Shown here piece after piece: positions 11,848 to 23,775 of a stretch of DNA of 64,000 nt; within the stretch, counting starts at the first letter, position 1, and each line of letters opens with the position of its first letter. Under the pieces are notes generated by a model. The model was given only the letters and a program-made list of their open reading frames with translations, made no database searches and was not told the DNA's origin. The position numbers and the translations under genes were made by a program. This DNA comes from Sinotaia quadrata. Lineage: Eukaryota; Mollusca; Gastropoda; Architaenioglossa; Viviparidae. Where the stretch lies: assembly GCA_028829895.1 (NCBI GenBank), contig CM054179.1:111269375-111333374 (forward strand), written 5' to 3'.

Positions 11848-14800
11848 GTAACTATATTTACTCTAATATTTATATAAATGTTTTACATTATTACTGTTCT
11901 ATTGTTCTAATTATAAATAGGTAGAGTTAGATACAGTCCCTTGTTTTCCTGGTTGGACCTTGTATTTGCACATATCTCCAGCACAAGGCCGCCTTACTTT
12001 TAGCTTTTACATTAACATTAAAGAGATTGACTTTTATGGCCATTTATATAAATAAAGTATTTAAGGTAATTTCTGCACACGCCTCTTTCAGAGAACTTAA
12101 ACTTGCTTTTTAAAAATTGTATTTCGTTTGGAAACGTCGCCATGTTGTTTTAACATAAAAAAAATCAAATGATTCCCCCCCCCCCCCCCCCCGATGTGTA
12201 TGTCAGTATGAGTAACGGGTGACAAGTTTAAGGTGCATCTATTGATATTTCAGAATAAAAGAATATATACTTAGCACATTCATGTGTTCAGTTTGCGATT
12301 TTGTTTGTGTTTTGTTATATCATTTAAAAATTAAATCGTATTTGTACACTGTATTTTGGGCCAATGTAGGGGGCGGGCAGTAATAGGTAGACTAATAGTA
12401 ATACTTGGAAAATACGTCAGCAATTATTTTTATTGGTTCAGCCACTACAACAAACAAACTGAAACCCAATTTTTGATATAATTTACATCGTGTACATCAT
12501 TCTACCATGAAAAAAAAGTGTCCTATAGAATATATATTTAGCATTTGTTGATGAATACATACTAAATACAAGACATTCTACCATGAAAATAGTGTTCTAT
12601 AGAATATTTATTTAGCATTAGTTAATGGATACATTACTACCATGAAAAAAGTGTCTTATAGAAAGAATATTTATTTAGCACAAGTTGGTAGATACATACT
12701 ATCTACCATTGAAAAAAGTGTCTTAGAATATTTATTTAGCACGAGTTGGTAGATACATACTAACCATTCTACCATGAAAAAAGTGTCCTATAGAATATTT
12801 ATTTAGCAAGAGTTGATGGATACATACCAAACATTGTACAGGGCATGGTGTAGTGGACATGTAGGGATGAAGAAAATAATAAAATTGCAAACAGTTTAGT
12901 ATTAGAAAAATAAAAACATGCTCTAGAGTGAACACAAATCAACCTTTGATATCCTGCGTTATTGACTTTTCCATGAGGATGTCAAGCTTTTCCCCCACTA
13001 TGCCACTCATTCACCCCAAAAATAAAATAAATTAACCGTAACATAAAATCAGAAAGGTAGAATTTTAAGAATCTGTTTATAAGCCTCAGGTATTTTTATG
13101 CAGGGCAAGACTAAATTGCATTTTTATTTTTATTCTCTACACAGACACCCCACACAATAAAGGTTGTGCATTACCAACACCACCGTCTACACCGCCCTAC
13201 AACCGGAGCTTGGAAACATGTTCTGAGACAACTTTCAAGCTGTTAGAAGCGCCCATGAATGCTACCATCCATTTAAATGGAGCTAATGAAATGTCATCAT
13301 CCAGAAAATCATCTGACAACTACCATTTATGGACTCCATTTGATGAATTGGAAGAGCAGCTGAAGAAACTGAACCTCACTAATGGACAAGTGAGAAAGAT
13401 TTAATATATAACACTTTTATTTTGTCAATTTTTATAATGTTATCACTCATAAAAAAAAAAAAATGTATTTGACAAGCTGATGTCATGTCATTAGCAAGTT
13501 TGAAAGCTGTGCTAAATTTAACAACAAAAGAATTTGCAAAAACAAAGGATCAGAAATTGCAACTTGGTGACAATGAAATGTATTATTTGGTATTTTAGCT
13601 CCCAATCTTGAGTAAAAATTATTGTGAAGTTTTTGTTTGTTGTGTGAGTTTACTGCATGCTATCATTTCTTTATTGTTGTATATGGGTTGTGGAACTCTT
13701 ATAGGCTAGTTTTGATTAATTTTTCTTTTCTTGGTGCCTCTGTGTTCATTAGTGTTCCTTTCTTAAATCTAGTATTATTCACATTCTTAAAAGTTTAGTT
13801 TGATTTTTTTCCTTTTAACTTCTGTTCATTATTAGTTTATGTTTAATTTATTCATCACCTTTCAGGTTAACTGACTTGGCTTGTTTCAAATTAACCATAG
13901 CTTTAAAAATCACATTTTAAATAACCAATATTCTCCCATTTCATTGATTGACTTGGCTTTTATAGAATTGATCATAATATTAATATGTAGATTTTAGTCA
14001 ATGTTTTACCAATCTCACCTCACTTAAGTTGTTAAAATCTTGTGAATACATTTACAGGAGCTTGATGAGAAAGGCGGGAAAAGGCGCCCAGTTGGTGGTG
14101 GGATTGATGGTCCTCAAAAACGGCTTTGCGGTGATCTTGCCGAAGATGGTAGTGCTGATCAGTCTCATGCCGCGATTAGAATGAAGGAATTTCTAAAAAT
14201 TGAGAGTATAATGAAAGATCTGATGAACCCAGATCACTTGACCGAAACAATGCTGACTCCTACTTTTCCACAACCACATTCATTTGTCCACACCTCATCA
14301 GATTCAGAAATTTTTAAGAGTTCTTCAAGTCCTCTGCCAGCTTCACCACCAAGAGGCCAGGCTTGTGGTCCACCAGGATCTCCAGTGGGTTTTCCCAGAA
14401 CAATTGAAAATGCTATGATTCCTTCCACTCAAACATGTGGCCCACCAAATAATTTTATGAAACAGTACATACACCAAGAACCACGTGGACCACCTTCTGA
14501 CTGCATCAGCAGATCAAGTCATTTGAGCAAAGAGAGAGTTGGCAATGACAATAGTTCCAGTACTACCAGCAACAGCCTTACTATGCACAGAGGCATTTTT
14601 GGTTTCAATCAAGATATGAATGGGGTGCTTACCTCAGTCAGCATGGATAGATCCAACACCCAAGTCAGTCTACTACGCTACAGCTCACCACAGTATTGTC
14701 CAGTGCAAGTACCGAGCCCCAGCAGCTCACTACACTCCAGCTCACCACAGTATAGTCCACCACAGGTACCAAGCCCCAGCAGCCCAGAACAAGCTCACTT

Positions 14801-16158
14801 GCAGATGTCCCCTTCCCTTCCTCATTCTCCTTCCTGCAGCCGCTCTCCTAGTTCTTATAATGCAGACTCATTAAGTGGGGGGTGTCAGGATTTCTTACTG
14901 GATCAGACCTCTATATTGCCAGCATCTGTTGTCCAGCCCATTCCATATTCTCCAAACAGAATTTTTTCTTACTGTGCATCTCCACAGGCCACGTCTCCCA
15001 ACCTAAACAGCTCCGGAATATCATCTTGGCATCTGCAGTCTTCTGAAGTTCCTGTTGGTGTCCCTTACCATTTACCATCACCAGTCCCTCCACCTGTTTC
15101 TCCTACCCACATTAGAATCCCAGTTGTCTCCCCACAGTCCTCTCGCCTGTCCTCTGCTCACTTGTCTCCCAAGAGTTCCCCACAGTCCTCTCCCCTGTCC
15201 TCTGCTCTCTTGTCTCCCAAGAGTTCCCCACAGTCCTCTCCCCTGTCCTCTGCTCTCTTGTCTCCCAAGAGTTCCCCACAGTCCTCTCCCCACTCCTCCA
15301 GCAGTCCTCCCTGCTTTATATCCCAGATGAACTTTGACATCAGCAGTCTTATTGATGATGACACTCTTAACCTCCTTATCAAGGAAGATGGCACGTGGGC
15401 AGTTGATGATAAAGATGGAGAAACGTAAGCAAGATTTGCATCTTGGGTCTTGTGTATAATTGCATCCTGCTTGAATTAGAATTCTATTTTCTATTTTGAA
15501 AAGAAAACAAATTTACCTCCGAAATGAATAGAGTATCATCAACTCATATCTGATTATCAGAAGTATGTTCTCATTATTGATCAGCAGTACTATGTTATTC
15601 ATTATTCATATATATTTCATAAATACCTGTACATTAATAAAAAAGCCTGTTGTGTATACAGAAAATTTTTAGTTTAGCAGGTTACTAAGTACATTGAACT
15701 TAAAACAGTTTACGAACAGTACATCTTACACAGAATAGTCAGGGAACAGTGTTCATCATTTTAAAAGTGGGCAGTTATGCGGATGGTTAATGAAAAATTT
15801 CAAGAAGTTGGTTTATGTTTTTAATTTTAATATGTTTCTCATTTGTATGTGCCTATTTGTTAGAGACATAGACAATGCACACTCCAAATGATCATGATTC
15901 CACGTGTTACATGCTGAACACAGTATATTTAAACATATATATATATATAAGCATCTCATGTTTTTTGTTGTTTATTTTAAATTTATTTGTTTTTAAATTT
16001 TTTTGTTTCATTACTTTTAGTTTTTGCAAATGAAAGGATTTTTATTTTTTATTTTTATTTTATGGGTGTGGGTTTGTTGTAAAGAGATATGTGTCATTAG
16101 ATTCTTAAGTCTTATAAATGCTATAGATATTCTGAACCAATCATAAAAGTCAATTATG

Positions 16159-16200
<42 letters not shown>

Positions 16201-19200
16201 CAGCAGTAATAAAATACAAAGAAGTTTTGTTTGATTACAGATTTCTGCATTACCTCTCTTGTCTGGATGACGAGGCTGGAGCTGTGATGTGCTTGGAGCA
16301 TGTAAGCTGCAGAAAAGGTTTCCATGACAACATCAACAGACCGAACAAGCACTCTGAGGTATTGTCAAAGGCGTTGTAATTGACTTACTGAAGAGAGTGT
16401 ATGAAATGGAGACTTTTAAGTTTTGAAGTATAAATATATGGTTGAGCAATTTGATTAAATTTCTTGATATTAAATACAATAAAGCATTATAGCATTAGTG
16501 TTGTTGACAATGAAAACTTTTTAGATAAATAAATGACTTATTTTCAGATCCATAATGAGTGAGGCAGAAATTTGTAAAATGGAGAAGATAGTTTACTTGC
16601 AGAAAGCAAAGCATAATTATATATTGTTCAGATGGTTTCAGGAATGAATTTATAAAAATTTTATCAATATTATTTCAAGCAACTGAGTGAGGATGAAATT
16701 TTATAATTTTATCAGCTATATTTCTTTATTTGGTATAAACTGAAAATGTCACTAATTTTTATCAATATTAATGTATATAACGACTGGTGTCAAAATTTTA
16801 TCATGAGTATTTTATATGATTTCCACAGGCAATGTGTACTAGCTATGTATTAGAATTTTTTTAATCTGTGTGAAGACTTGGAAGACTTTATCTTCAAGTT
16901 CTAGAACAATATTTTAAACTGGCATTGAAATACACATGCTCTTTGCTTTGTTATCTTTTGTAAACATGATTAAAATTGTTATTCTCAAAAAAGAAAGTCA
17001 TAAAATGTCACTCTTTAATAATATGATGTTTGAAATTATATGTTGGGTGGGTATAAGCAGATCATGTTTGACTTTGACTTTTTTTCATCTGAAGTTAAGG
17101 TGAGTAAAATTATATCTGTTTTGCTGTCTGACTTTACTTTTACTACTTTTGTGTTAATTCTTTTCTTTTTTTGTTTACCTGATCTTGGGCTATGCTTATG
17201 ATGATATTTTTGAAGTAAACAACTCAGGTGGAGAATGTGCTAGAAACTTGCTGATGTAATCTAAACCAGTTCCAACTGGATGAGTAGTTTTTCTAACTAA
17301 TATAGTCTCACACTTGTTCATAACAAATTCATTCAGTGGGGATGGACCCGAAAGTTATTTTGTTGAAAAAAGTCTATTTTCTAATCACTTTGATTTGAAC
17401 ATAAGTTCAGTCATAAAGGCGATTGTTAGCTTATAGTAAGTTAACTGACTGATAAAGAAAGAATGGACTTAGAAATGTATCGTACATGTTTGTTATTGAT
17501 CTATGGTTTGAATTGGAGAATGCTTTATAGAATTGAGCCATTATTTCTATGTTCACTAATTTGATTACATTGTACATTATACTTGTGAATTTTGATCATT
17601 GCTATATCTCTTATGCTGTGAGTATTGGGTTAACAAAATTGTTGCAGGATTTGTAAGTTGAGATTGTTTGTAAGAGAGAAAAGAGTTATAGAGGTGAAAT
17701 ATGCCAGAAATTTAGCGCTGCCTTCATTTAACTTTTGCAGAGAAAAGTGCACCTTTTTTTCACTTCAGGCTACAATGATTACTGTACTCTACCTGATCAT
17801 GTTGAATGATAGTCACTACGTGTTTACACACTACATGTAGTTGTGAATTAAATTGTGTGGAAAATCATTGATATAAATAGATTAACACTACAGTGTTGTT
17901 TTTTTTGTTTTGCAGACCCCATTATACTGTGCTGTTGAGATGGGCAGGCCACTGTTGACTGAGTACTTAGTGAAGAAAGGGGCTGACGTCAACATCAAGT
18001 GTTGCAATAGTAGTCATGTGAGTTATGACTTATACAATGCTGTTAATCCTTATGTGAGTCACGATTCACATGAAATATTTTATCCTCCTGCGAGATGACA
18101 CATTTAATCCTCATTTGAGCCATGTCTTACATAATACAGTTTTATAATTGATCTCCATTTATTGTTAACATGATGCTGTGTGTTCAACAGGACACAGAGC
18201 AAACACCTCTACACTTGGCAGTGGAGCGTGGTTACGTAAATATAGTTGAGGTTCTGCTGGAGAGTAATCTTGATGTCAATGTCAAGCGCAGTCCTGACAG
18301 TACGTGAGATTCATAAGTTTTAGTCTTAGTACAAAGAAGGGATTTACTATATTTCAGAATGATTTAATGAAATAATAGTAATTAAATCTTTTGTACTAAA
18401 GTGTGAATTCTAGTTCTTTCAAATGTTTGAATGTTGCATTGTCTCTCATATGTAACCTTTAAGATTGTGTTTATTTGTAGTGTGATAAAATGAATCTTTA
18501 AAGAATCTTTATAGTGAAGAGAGATAAACACTGATGAAAGTGGGCTGGTATTTGTTTAGGCCATTTTTATATTAAAACTTATTTCTTTATTATTTCAAGT
18601 TGAACTTGTATATTATCATGACATTCAGATATTAAATTAGGGAAATATGCATTTTAGACACTTATCATGAAATTCAGATATTAAACAAATGAGATATGCT
18701 TTTTATACACTTTTGGCATTAAACTTTGCATTTGATGCAAAATTGCTTCAATCTTGCTTAAGGATGTAGTAAATCAAAGAGTTATATACTTATGGCAAGT
18801 ACTTTGAGTAAAATGTTTTTGGGAATGTATCATCCAAATTCAAACCAAAGAAACGTTTTTTTTGCTTGCTATTATATGAGTTTGCTTAAAATAGACTCTG
18901 TTGCTAATTTAAAATGATGGCGAAGGATTGGACTTTTTTTTTGTTGTTGTTCCTTTTTTTCAACAAACTCTTCTCAGTTGCCATTAATGTGTAGGAAGTA
19001 TGTGTGGCTAGCTTAAAATGATGGTCAAATAAAAGTGCCTAATAAAATGCAGATATATGAACCATCATGCTTGTACGTGAACTCATTGGATGAACAAACA
19101 TGAGGTATGAATTTTCAACCGTTCACAGAAATTCAATACAACATTGACTCATAAGACAGCTACATATCTTGGACTCCACTGCATGAAATCAGGTCTACAG

Positions 19201-19469
19201 TGTATTTGTTTCTTGATAGATTTCACTCCTCTAGTGGTGAAGTGTATTTATAGTCTGCTATAACTGTTGCATTTGACAGATTTCACTCCCTTGATGCTAG
19301 CCTTGGAAAAGCTTAGAAATGGGGATCGAAAGAATGATCGCTTCAGCATCATTGAACTGCTAGTAGAGAATGAAGCAGACTTTACTGTCAGGGTTAGTAT
19401 CATCTGTATCAATAAATCTGTCTCTATAAGTGCACACACATACACACACACATGCACACACATACACAT

Positions 19470-19510
<41 letters not shown>

Positions 19511-22500
19511 CAAGCTCTGATTTAAAGATCTCAATTTATGAGTATTCACTTAGTAGTATATTTTCATGTCAGTTTTTTCTTAACAAAGTCATTTTTTGCC
19601 TATATGAGGATGCTTTGTTTTAAGTGTGCAACCTCCAAATACATAATTACAAACATTCTCACAGAGTAGATAAGGCTATAAAATATTAGCATATGGAAGG
19701 TCCTATTAATTCTAGTGAAAAAATACCATCCATTATGAACACAAATTTGCATGGCTGTAATATTAGCTGCCAACATCAACAATATTAGCTGGCAAAATTT
19801 CCCAACATGCAGATGTTTGCCAGGCAGTCTTATTCTCTTGGATTTATAAATGAGAAATATATTTCATTTACAGGTCATTATTTTGTATCAATCACTCAAT
19901 TTTCTGAAAACAAACATGTTGTTGCATTCACTTTACATCGTATATATTAGTTCTCAAATTATGCAAGATACATTTTCTAGCATTAGAGAATTGTTGTTTT
20001 GTAGACTAGATAAATGAATATAATTATACATATATATTTTGTATGCATATAATATAATCTTTTTGTTTCAAAAAGCTCAAAACAAAAATGCAGATAATTT
20101 AGTACAACTGAAAGAAAATAAAGAAAGTACAGAAGCCATTATTCCTTGCTCAAATATGCCAAAACACTGTTAGCATAATATTGACACATTCAGCATTATA
20201 TTGACACAATGCACTGATATATATATTCACTAACATGTGTACTGACAATTCACTTTTATGCATGGACACATTCACTTTCACAAGCACTGGTATTATTAAA
20301 AAGGAAAATTTTCTTGTTAAAAGATGTCTTATTTGAGTCATTAGTTATTTTCTCATCTTTTCTGAATTGGTTATGTACATTCCAATAATCTTTCAAAAAT
20401 ATGTCTATGGTTAGAGATAGCAGTTGCATTCCTGCCTTTGGTGAAAGGCAGTAAGTATAAGTAAAATATTCATTGTTTATATACAGCAGACAGTAAAGTC
20501 AGTATATCGAGAGCAGTTAAGAAACCTCATTTATTTTTAATTTCTGGAATTAAAGTACCCCAAACACTAAACAGATAAGTACAAATACTTTATAGAAATT
20601 CTGAAATTTTAAGTTTTCCAAAATTTTGAAAGCAGTATTTCTCATAGGTTTCAATGAATGCCTTATTTTTGTTATACTACCTGTACTGCCAGGCACTTTT
20701 TGCAGTAAAGTTTGTGTGGACCTATATGTAAGTTCTAATTGTTGAAATCTGTTGACACGTTTTATGTACACTAGCAATGAACAATAGATTAATCAAGGCA
20801 TAGTAACAGTGAGTAAATACACAGCAACAGTCCTAAATGAGCAATAGATTAATCAGACAGTATCAGCTAGGATAAGTGAGCAAATACACTGTAACAGTCA
20901 GAAATGAGCAAGAGATTAATTAGACACAGTAACAGCTAGGATAAGTGAGTAAATACACTGTAACTGTCAGAAATGAGCAAGAGATTAATTAGATACAGTA
21001 ACAGCTAGGAAAAGTGAGTAAATACACTGTAACTGTCATAAATGAGCAATAGATTAATTAGACACAGTAACAGCTAGGATAAGTGAGTAAATACACTGTA
21101 ACAGTCGTAAATGAGCAATAGATTAATCAGACACAGTAACAGCTAGGATAAGTGAGTAAATACACTGTAACTGTCATAAATGAGCAATAGATTAATCAGA
21201 CACAGTAACAGCTAGGATAAATGAGTAAATACACTGTGACTGTCATAAATGAGCAAGAGCACACTACTCTCTTATTGAAAATCTTTCCTAATGCACAAAT
21301 AAGTTATATCACACTTGTAATGTTCTTTGACCTTGGGAACATACAATAAAATTTTACCTTGAAATTTGAAAATTTAATCCCCATTTTAAACTGAGCTTGT
21401 ACATTCAGGGACAGAGGCTCTTTTGTGTGTGTGTGTGTGCATTTTTATATGACCCTAATAATATATTTCAATCATATAAGAAAACTCTGTAAGTCTAAAT
21501 TCTGTATTTGCGGTATAATTTATTTGGTGGTTTGTCGTAAGAATCTGTTGTAGTCATTTTACACTGCATATGCCTTCTTTTGCTACACATGTTTGAATAT
21601 CCACTCATTGTTTCTGAACATTTAATTTAAATAAAGATTTTAATTTTTATATTCAATTACTATCTTCCTTCCAGTATAAAGACTTTGTAATAAATTGAAT
21701 TTTGAATTATGCACAACAGACAAAATTAAAGATGTAAGGGACACATGTTTTGATAATTCTTAAACCATTAGTTTGTGAATGTTGTTTAGAAGCATTTAGG
21801 AGTTAAAATTGAATGAGATGTGTCTAAAATTGATTGTAGAGAGTAATGATTGAGTTGTTGAAGTGTTCTCACACACTCCAGGAGCTTTACCAGTTATTGG
21901 TGACATTGTTTTACATTCTTCAGGAAGTGAAGTCTGATAAGACACCTCTCATGATGGCTGTAGAAAGCAAAGACATACGAGTTGTCGAACTGTTTCTTCA
22001 AACTGCTGGTGTTCTTAAAGCTCGAGAACTTGTAAATCAACAGACCCGGGCAGGTAACTCTTCACTGCACATAGCTGCTGGACTACAGTATGTGGCGGAG
22101 AACATAAAAAAGCAGCTTTTGAGTCTTCTTATACGGTTTGGGGGTTAGTATATTTTCCTTATATATACTATGCAATGATTGATCATTCTGCCTGTTTGTA
22201 TCAATGCAATAATTGATCATCCTGCCTGTTTGTATCAGTGCAATAATTGATCATCCTACCTGTTTGTATCAATGCAATGATTGATCATCCTGCCTGTTTG
22301 TATCAGAGTAAATACTTGTCATTCTGCCAGTTTGCATCATTGCAATAATTTGTCATCCATCTTGTTTCTAATCACTGCAATAATTTGCCATCTTGCATGT
22401 TAGCATCAATGAAGTAATATATCTGCCCAGTACTGTGCAGTAACTTTGAGGTCACTATAGTAGGTCTGTAACAGGTCAGGTTTGTGAAATTGAATCTAAA

Positions 22501-23652
22501 GTTGATGAGATAGGGGTTTAATGCGCTCTCTTACAACAGTCATTCCTTTTCACATTTGGAAATTCTTAAGTGTGCTATCAGTTTTATATTTAAACGTGTA
22601 CTTTAATAATACAGTGATTATTTTTATAAGGTGCACATTATAAAGCATTACTTGGAAAAGTTCAAAATGATTTAATAAAAAAATCTATAAAATCCCTATC
22701 TTTTTATTGTGCTTACGTTGTTGTAAATTTTTTAAAATGTAATTAGACTTTTAGTTGGGAGTAATGAGTACATTTAGTATTCTGTTTCATTTCATTCAGT
22801 CCCCCAGTAATTTCATTGCCCAGATCGAAGGTTTTTTAGATGTTAGTAAAGTATTGTTTCATTTAATTCAGTGCCCCAGTAATTTCATTGCCCAGATCGA
22901 AGTTTTTTTTAGATGTTAGTATTCTGTTTCATTTCATTCAGTCCCCCAGTAATTTCATTGCCCATATCAAAGTGGTTTGTTTTTTTTAGATATTAGTAAA
23001 GTATGCCTTTAAAATATATATTTTTTAAAACATGCAGATTTGATTTTATGAAAATTATCAGACATTAACTACACTTTCCAGGGGACACAAATCTGCGTAA
23101 TAAAGAAGGAGAAACACCTAAGGACTTGGCAAGCAATTTGGTATATAACTTTTTATTTTTGTTTATGTGTTTGTATGCCTATATTTATTGAAGAGAATTT
23201 TGTCAGAAATTTTTATAAAAATGAACGTAAAAAATGGAACACTTGCCCTTGAAGTGGACAGCACAGGCTTTTATCCCCCTTGTTTTCATGAAATGCCATT
23301 GCCATTGTTAGAAGTCTCAAGCACACTGCAGTTCTCTATTGGTTAGCAACATTGTTTTTGCTGGTACTTATTTCCATGGTTTCAAAGCATTGAGTCAGTT
23401 ATTAGAGTTGTTTTTGAATTTCTTTGAATTATATTTTTGCTTGTACAAATCTGTTATGTTCAGAATTGTATCATGATCTTAAAAAAAAAAAACCCTTCTT
23501 AAGTTTCTTTAGAATATAAAATATATTTTTATGTTGGTAATATTTATTTCTGTCATTTTTTTTTTTAATGAACAAGCTACCTTATTATTTACATTTATTA
23601 TCTATTACCTTTATACTAAATACAGATTGCAAGTGTGGCCAGAATGCTTTGA
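11805..23652 (+). CDS. NFKBIZ: Atypical nuclear IkB (IkB-zeta/BCL3-like), whole gene, 10 coding exons
   Basis: Joining 11805-11847, 13145-13389, 14058-15424, 16241-16358, 17916-18017, 18191-18299, 19280-19392, 21924-22143, 23082-23140 and 23626-23652 gives an open frame of 801 codons (800 aa) with GT-AG junctions and matching phases throughout. Residues 1-550 are Ser/Pro-rich, with basic patches near 100-120 (GKRRP, PQKRLC) that may be a nuclear localisation signal. Residues ~551-800 hold about six ankyrin repeats (TPLYCAVEMG, TPLHLAVERG, TPLMLALEK, TPLMMAVES, SSLHIAAGLQY) and a partial last one. The GNSSLHIAAGLQY...LLIRFGGDTNLRN segment resembles the last repeats of vertebrate IkB-zeta/IkBNS. 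Family members bind NF-kB dimers in the nucleus and modulate target genes. No DSGxxS-type degron is visible, which argues against a classical cytoplasmic IkB. Exact orthology (NFKBIZ, NFKBID or BCL3) is unresolved, so the symbol is nearest-family only. Confidence 0.87.
11848..13144 (+). other. IkB-like gene intron 1
   Basis: Holds a poly-C run at 12175-12192 and the minisatellite at 12490-12840; nothing coding seen. Confidence 0.6.
12490..12840. repeat. ~60-bp minisatellite, about 5 units
   Basis: Repeated 'ctaccatgaaaaaagtgtc', 'tatagaatatttatttagca' and 'gttggtagatacatac' blocks with indels between units. Confidence 0.85.
13145..13389 (+). CDS. NFKBIZ: IkB-like gene, coding exon 2
   Basis: Acceptor 'ctctacacag' and donor GTGAGA. 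It encodes residues 15-96, including a Pro/Thr cluster (LPTPPSTPPYNRSLE) and a predicted short helix (FDELEEQLKKLNL). No known domain. Confidence 0.8.
13390..14057 (+). other. IkB-like gene intron 2
   Basis: T-rich sequence with a consensus-like acceptor 'catttacag'; no further feature seen. Confidence 0.6.
14058..15424 (+). CDS. NFKBIZ: IkB-like gene, coding exon 3 (large Ser/Pro-rich exon)
   Basis: A 1367-bp exon giving residues 97-552. It starts with a basic segment, then Ser/Pro/Gln-rich sequence with two kinds of internal repeat: a SSPQYxPxQVPSPSS unit twice near residues 303-340, and three 16-residue units (SSPLSSALLSPKSSPQ type) at residues 456-503. It ends with an acidic-hydrophobic segment (FDISSLIDDDTLNLLIKED, ~522-540) that could be a transactivation motif. 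Many Ser-Pro pairs suggest phosphorylation by proline-directed kinases (inference). Donor GTAAGC at 15425. Confidence 0.88.
15135..15293 (+). repeat. 48-bp coding minisatellite
   Basis: Three full 48-bp units (15135-15182, 15183-15230, 15231-15278) and a partial fourth. Because 48 is a multiple of three, the repeat stays in frame and makes 16-aa units. Open frames in the other five readings across it are shadows. Confidence 0.95.
15425..16240 (+). other. IkB-like gene intron 3
   Basis: AT-rich; includes a (GT)n microsatellite at 16159-16194. Confidence 0.6.
16159..16194. repeat. (GT)n microsatellite
   Basis: About 18 GT units in intron 3 of the IkB-like gene. Confidence 0.95.
16241..16358 (+). 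CDS. NFKBIZ: IkB-like gene, coding exon 4 (first ankyrin repeat)
   Basis: Residues 552-591. TFLHYLSCLDDEAGAVM matches the TPLHxAA start of an ankyrin repeat in degenerate form. Acceptor 'ttgattacag'; donor GTATTG. Confidence 0.85.
16359..17915 (+). other. IkB-like gene intron 4
   Basis: Carries a family A repeat at 17170-17835; otherwise AT-rich with no exon seen. Confidence 0.6.
17170..17835 (+). repeat. Interspersed repeat family A, 5' portion, intronic
   Basis: Alignable with 3730-4390 and 59575-60200: 'gtaaacaactcaggtgga', 'ccagttccaactggatgag' and 'aatggacttagaaat' in order. It stops about 80 bp before the next exon. Confidence 0.8.
17916..18017 (+). CDS. NFKBIZ: IkB-like gene, coding exon 5 (ankyrin repeat)
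   Basis: Residues 592-625. TPLYCAVEMGRPLLTEYLV followed by KKGADVN is a clear ankyrin repeat. Acceptor 'ttttgcag'; donor GTGAGT. Confidence 0.92.
18191..18299 (+). CDS. NFKBIZ: IkB-like gene, coding exon 6 (ankyrin repeat)
   Basis: Residues 626 to 661 plus one base. TPLHLAVERGYVNIVEVLLE is the most canonical ankyrin repeat of the protein. I chose donor GTACGT at 18300 rather than the GTGAGA eight bases on, because only the former keeps the TPLM repeat of exon 7 in frame. Confidence 0.88.
18300..19279 (+). other. IkB-like gene intron 6
   Basis: AT-rich with a short duplicated 'cagatattaaa' stretch near 18620-18690; nothing else seen. Confidence 0.5.
19280..19392 (+). CDS. NFKBIZ: IkB-like gene, coding exon 7 (ankyrin repeat)
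   Basis: Residues 662-699. FTPLMLALEK, then an insertion (LRNGDRKNDRF) lengthening the repeat, then IIELLVENEADFTVR. Donor GTTAGT. Confidence 0.88.
19435..19510. repeat. (CA)n microsatellite
   Basis: Interrupted CACACA/TACACA tract that becomes pure CA near 19480. Confidence 0.95.
20790..21260. repeat. ~62-bp minisatellite, about 7 units
   Basis: Units carry 'gagcaatagattaatcagac', 'acagtaacagctaggataag' and 'tgagtaaatacactgtaac'. High similarity between neighbouring units. Confidence 0.93.
21924..22143 (+). CDS. NFKBIZ: IkB-like gene, coding exon 8 (ankyrin repeats)
   Basis: Residues 700-772 plus one base. Two ankyrin repeats: TPLMMAVESKDIRVVELFL, and GNSSLHIAAGLQY with KKQLLSLLIRFGG. The second is the best match to vertebrate IkB-zeta, which has GNTALHVAASLQY at the same place. 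Donor GTTAGT. Confidence 0.92.
22170..22410. repeat. ~48-bp minisatellite, about 5 units
   Basis: Repeated 'gcaataattgatcatcctgc' and 'ctgtttgtatcaatg' in intron 8. Confidence 0.85.
22780..23000. repeat. ~70-80-bp tandem repeat, 3 units
   Basis: Units share 'ttcagtcccccagtaatttc' and 'attgcccagatcgaag' in intron 8. Confidence 0.88.
23082..23140 (+). CDS. NFKBIZ: IkB-like gene, coding exon 9
   Basis: Completes the Gly codon begun in exon 8 and encodes DTNLRNKEGETPKDLASNL, the start of a final partial ankyrin repeat (residues 773-792). Too short for ordinary ORF calling; found by phase and motif. Confidence 0.88.
23626..23652 (+). CDS. NFKBIZ: IkB-like gene, last coding exon
   Basis: Acceptor 'actaaatacag', then eight codons (IASVARML) and TGA. 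The 3' UTR follows. Confidence 0.75.
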   Translation: MASVARML

Positions 23653-23769
23653 TGACCAAGAGGCTCTACTGAGGAACTTTCAAGTTTACTGCACTTTTCT
23701 GCCAAAGAAATATTTTCTGACAATGCTGGTTTTGAGCTAAAAAATTTCAGAAAATGTATATGTTGTTTA

Positions 23770-23775
23770 AATAAA
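23770..23775 (+). terminator. Polyadenylation signal AATAAA
   Basis: First AATAAA after the stop codon of the IkB-like gene, 118 bp downstream; a plausible 3' end signal. Confidence 0.55.

Larger units (their letters stand above)
19393..21923 (+). other. IkB-like gene intron 7
   Basis: Longest intron of this gene. Contains a CA microsatellite just after the donor and the minisatellite at 20790-21260. No further exon found. Confidence 0.6.

Noticed and set aside
15055..15330. Additional frames across the Ser/Pro repeat of the IkB-like exon 3
   Set aside because: Shadow frames of the 48-bp in-frame repeat; only the frame continuous with the ankyrin exons is supported.
18018..18098. Extension of ankyrin exon 5 past its donor (open to 18098)
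   Set aside because: A GTGAGT donor and the next exon's phase fit; the extension has no ankyrin pattern and ends in a stop.
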